From: Solen grandis
Taxonomy: Eukaryota > Mollusca > Bivalvia > Adapedonta > Solenidae
DNA: 64,000 nucleotides
Reading direction: 5' to 3'
NCBI GenBank assembly: GCA_021229015.1
Contig: CM037783.1
Location: 58,910,516-58,974,515 of the forward strand
Position 1 is the first letter of the stretch. The number at the start of each line of letters is the position of its first letter. The position numbers and the translations under genes are program-made. Of the stretch, positions 63,136 through 64,000 are shown in pieces. The notes under the pieces are model-generated. The model saw nothing but the letters and a program-made list of their open reading frames with translations, was not told the DNA's origin and did no database searches.

Positions 63136-64000
63136 AAACTAGAACTATCACTAAATGTGATTAATACCCCCGCAATACTGCTTTAGAAATGATGAAGTTA
63201 TTAGGATTAAGAAGAAGAGTATGAAAAAGACATTTTTACATTAGTTTTTTTTCCAGATTTTTGGCCGGGTTACACAGGTTGTGCTTGACCATTGTATGAA
63301 ATTGTTTTGAATTCCAACCAGTAGTTTTAAAGTTAAGCTCCGGACAAGGAAAAGTAACAAAGGGCAATAACTCTGTAATTACAATAGATAGAGTTATGGT
63401 TCTTGTGCACTGCACTTACACAGGTTGTGGTTGACCAATTTTATGAAATTGTTTTGAATTCCAACCAGTTCTTTTCAAGTTATGCTATGGACAAGGAAAA
63501 GTAACAAAGGGAAATAACTCTGTAATTACTCTAGATAGAGTTATGGTTCTTGTGCACTGCACTTCCTCATATTGTGGTTGACCATTGTATGAAATTGTTT
63601 TGAAATCCAAACAGTAGTTTACAAGTTATACTCTGGACAAGGAAAAGTAACTAAGGGCAATAACTCTGTAATTCCTATAGATAGAGTTATGGTTCTTGTG
63701 CACTGCACTTCCTCATATTGTGCTTGACCATTGTATGAAATTGTTTTGAAATCCAATCAGTACTTTACAACTTATACTCCGGACAAGGTTACAAGTGATA
63801 CTCCGGACAAGGAAAAAAAATACAAAGGGCAATAACTCTGTAATAAGTCAAGATGGAGTTATGGTTCTTGTGCACTGCACTTCCTCTCCATGTGCTTGAT
63901 CATTGCATGAAGTTGTATTGAATTCCAATAACGCAACAGACCGATGGACCGACCGACCAACCGACCGACCACCGGGTGACTCCTATATACCCCCCCAAAC
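63136..64000 (+). mobile_element. Pearl-like element, family E relative, running off the right edge
   Basis: It starts AAACTAGAACTATCACTAAA with GATTAATACCCCCGC. Four to five core units follow (GGACAAGGAAAAGTAACAAA, GGGCAATAACTCTGTAATTA, GAGTTATGGTTCTTGTGCAC), then GACCGACCGACCAACCGACC and the first arm of a terminal hairpin (TATATACCCCCCCAAAC) at the window end. Confidence 0.7.

Overview
The window is nuclear DNA from an animal, most likely a bivalve mollusc. Five conserved metazoan genes are split into short exons with GT-AG introns. Introns and spacers are full of repeats that I associate with bivalve genomes: elements with hairpin ends, an ACGG/GTCCGTC microsatellite and a core of ~150 bp tandem units (pearl-like elements), tRNA-derived SINEs and several MITE families. 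I see no prokaryotic features, rRNA genes or CRISPR arrays. Nearly all long open frames are chance frames inside repeats; the real genes were found by joining exons.

Layout: (1) 245-13375, plus strand, ATG14/Barkor, nine coding exons, apparently complete. (2) 16476 to ~26288, minus strand, MBIP, eight exons seen, 5' end not found. (3) 26785-34837, plus strand, TBP; six exons seen, terminal exon missing. (4) 37250-37349, 100 Ns. (5) 37767-45164, plus strand, APMAP-like gene (strictosidine synthase-like beta-propeller) without its first exon(s). (6) 45165-53900, a gene-poor spacer full of repeats. (7) 53901-62368 and on past the right edge, minus strand, the 3' three exons of BCKDHA, with a dead mariner transposon in an intron.

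ATG14 and MBIP are tail to tail, MBIP and TBP head to head across about 0.5 kb, and APMAP and BCKDHA tail to tail. The genes serve different processes: autophagy initiation, the ATAC histone acetyltransferase complex, core transcription, a membrane esterase-like propeller and mitochondrial branched-chain amino acid breakdown. Only MBIP and TBP share a theme (RNA polymerase II transcription) and perhaps a promoter region.

Assembly quality matters here. TBP carries a one-base frameshift in one of the most conserved proteins known, ATG14 has a one-base frame mismatch between exons 2 and 3, and the 100-N gap sits exactly where the last TBP exon and the first APMAP exon(s) should be. I read these as assembly faults rather than biology. 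All family assignments rest on remembered protein families; no database search was run.
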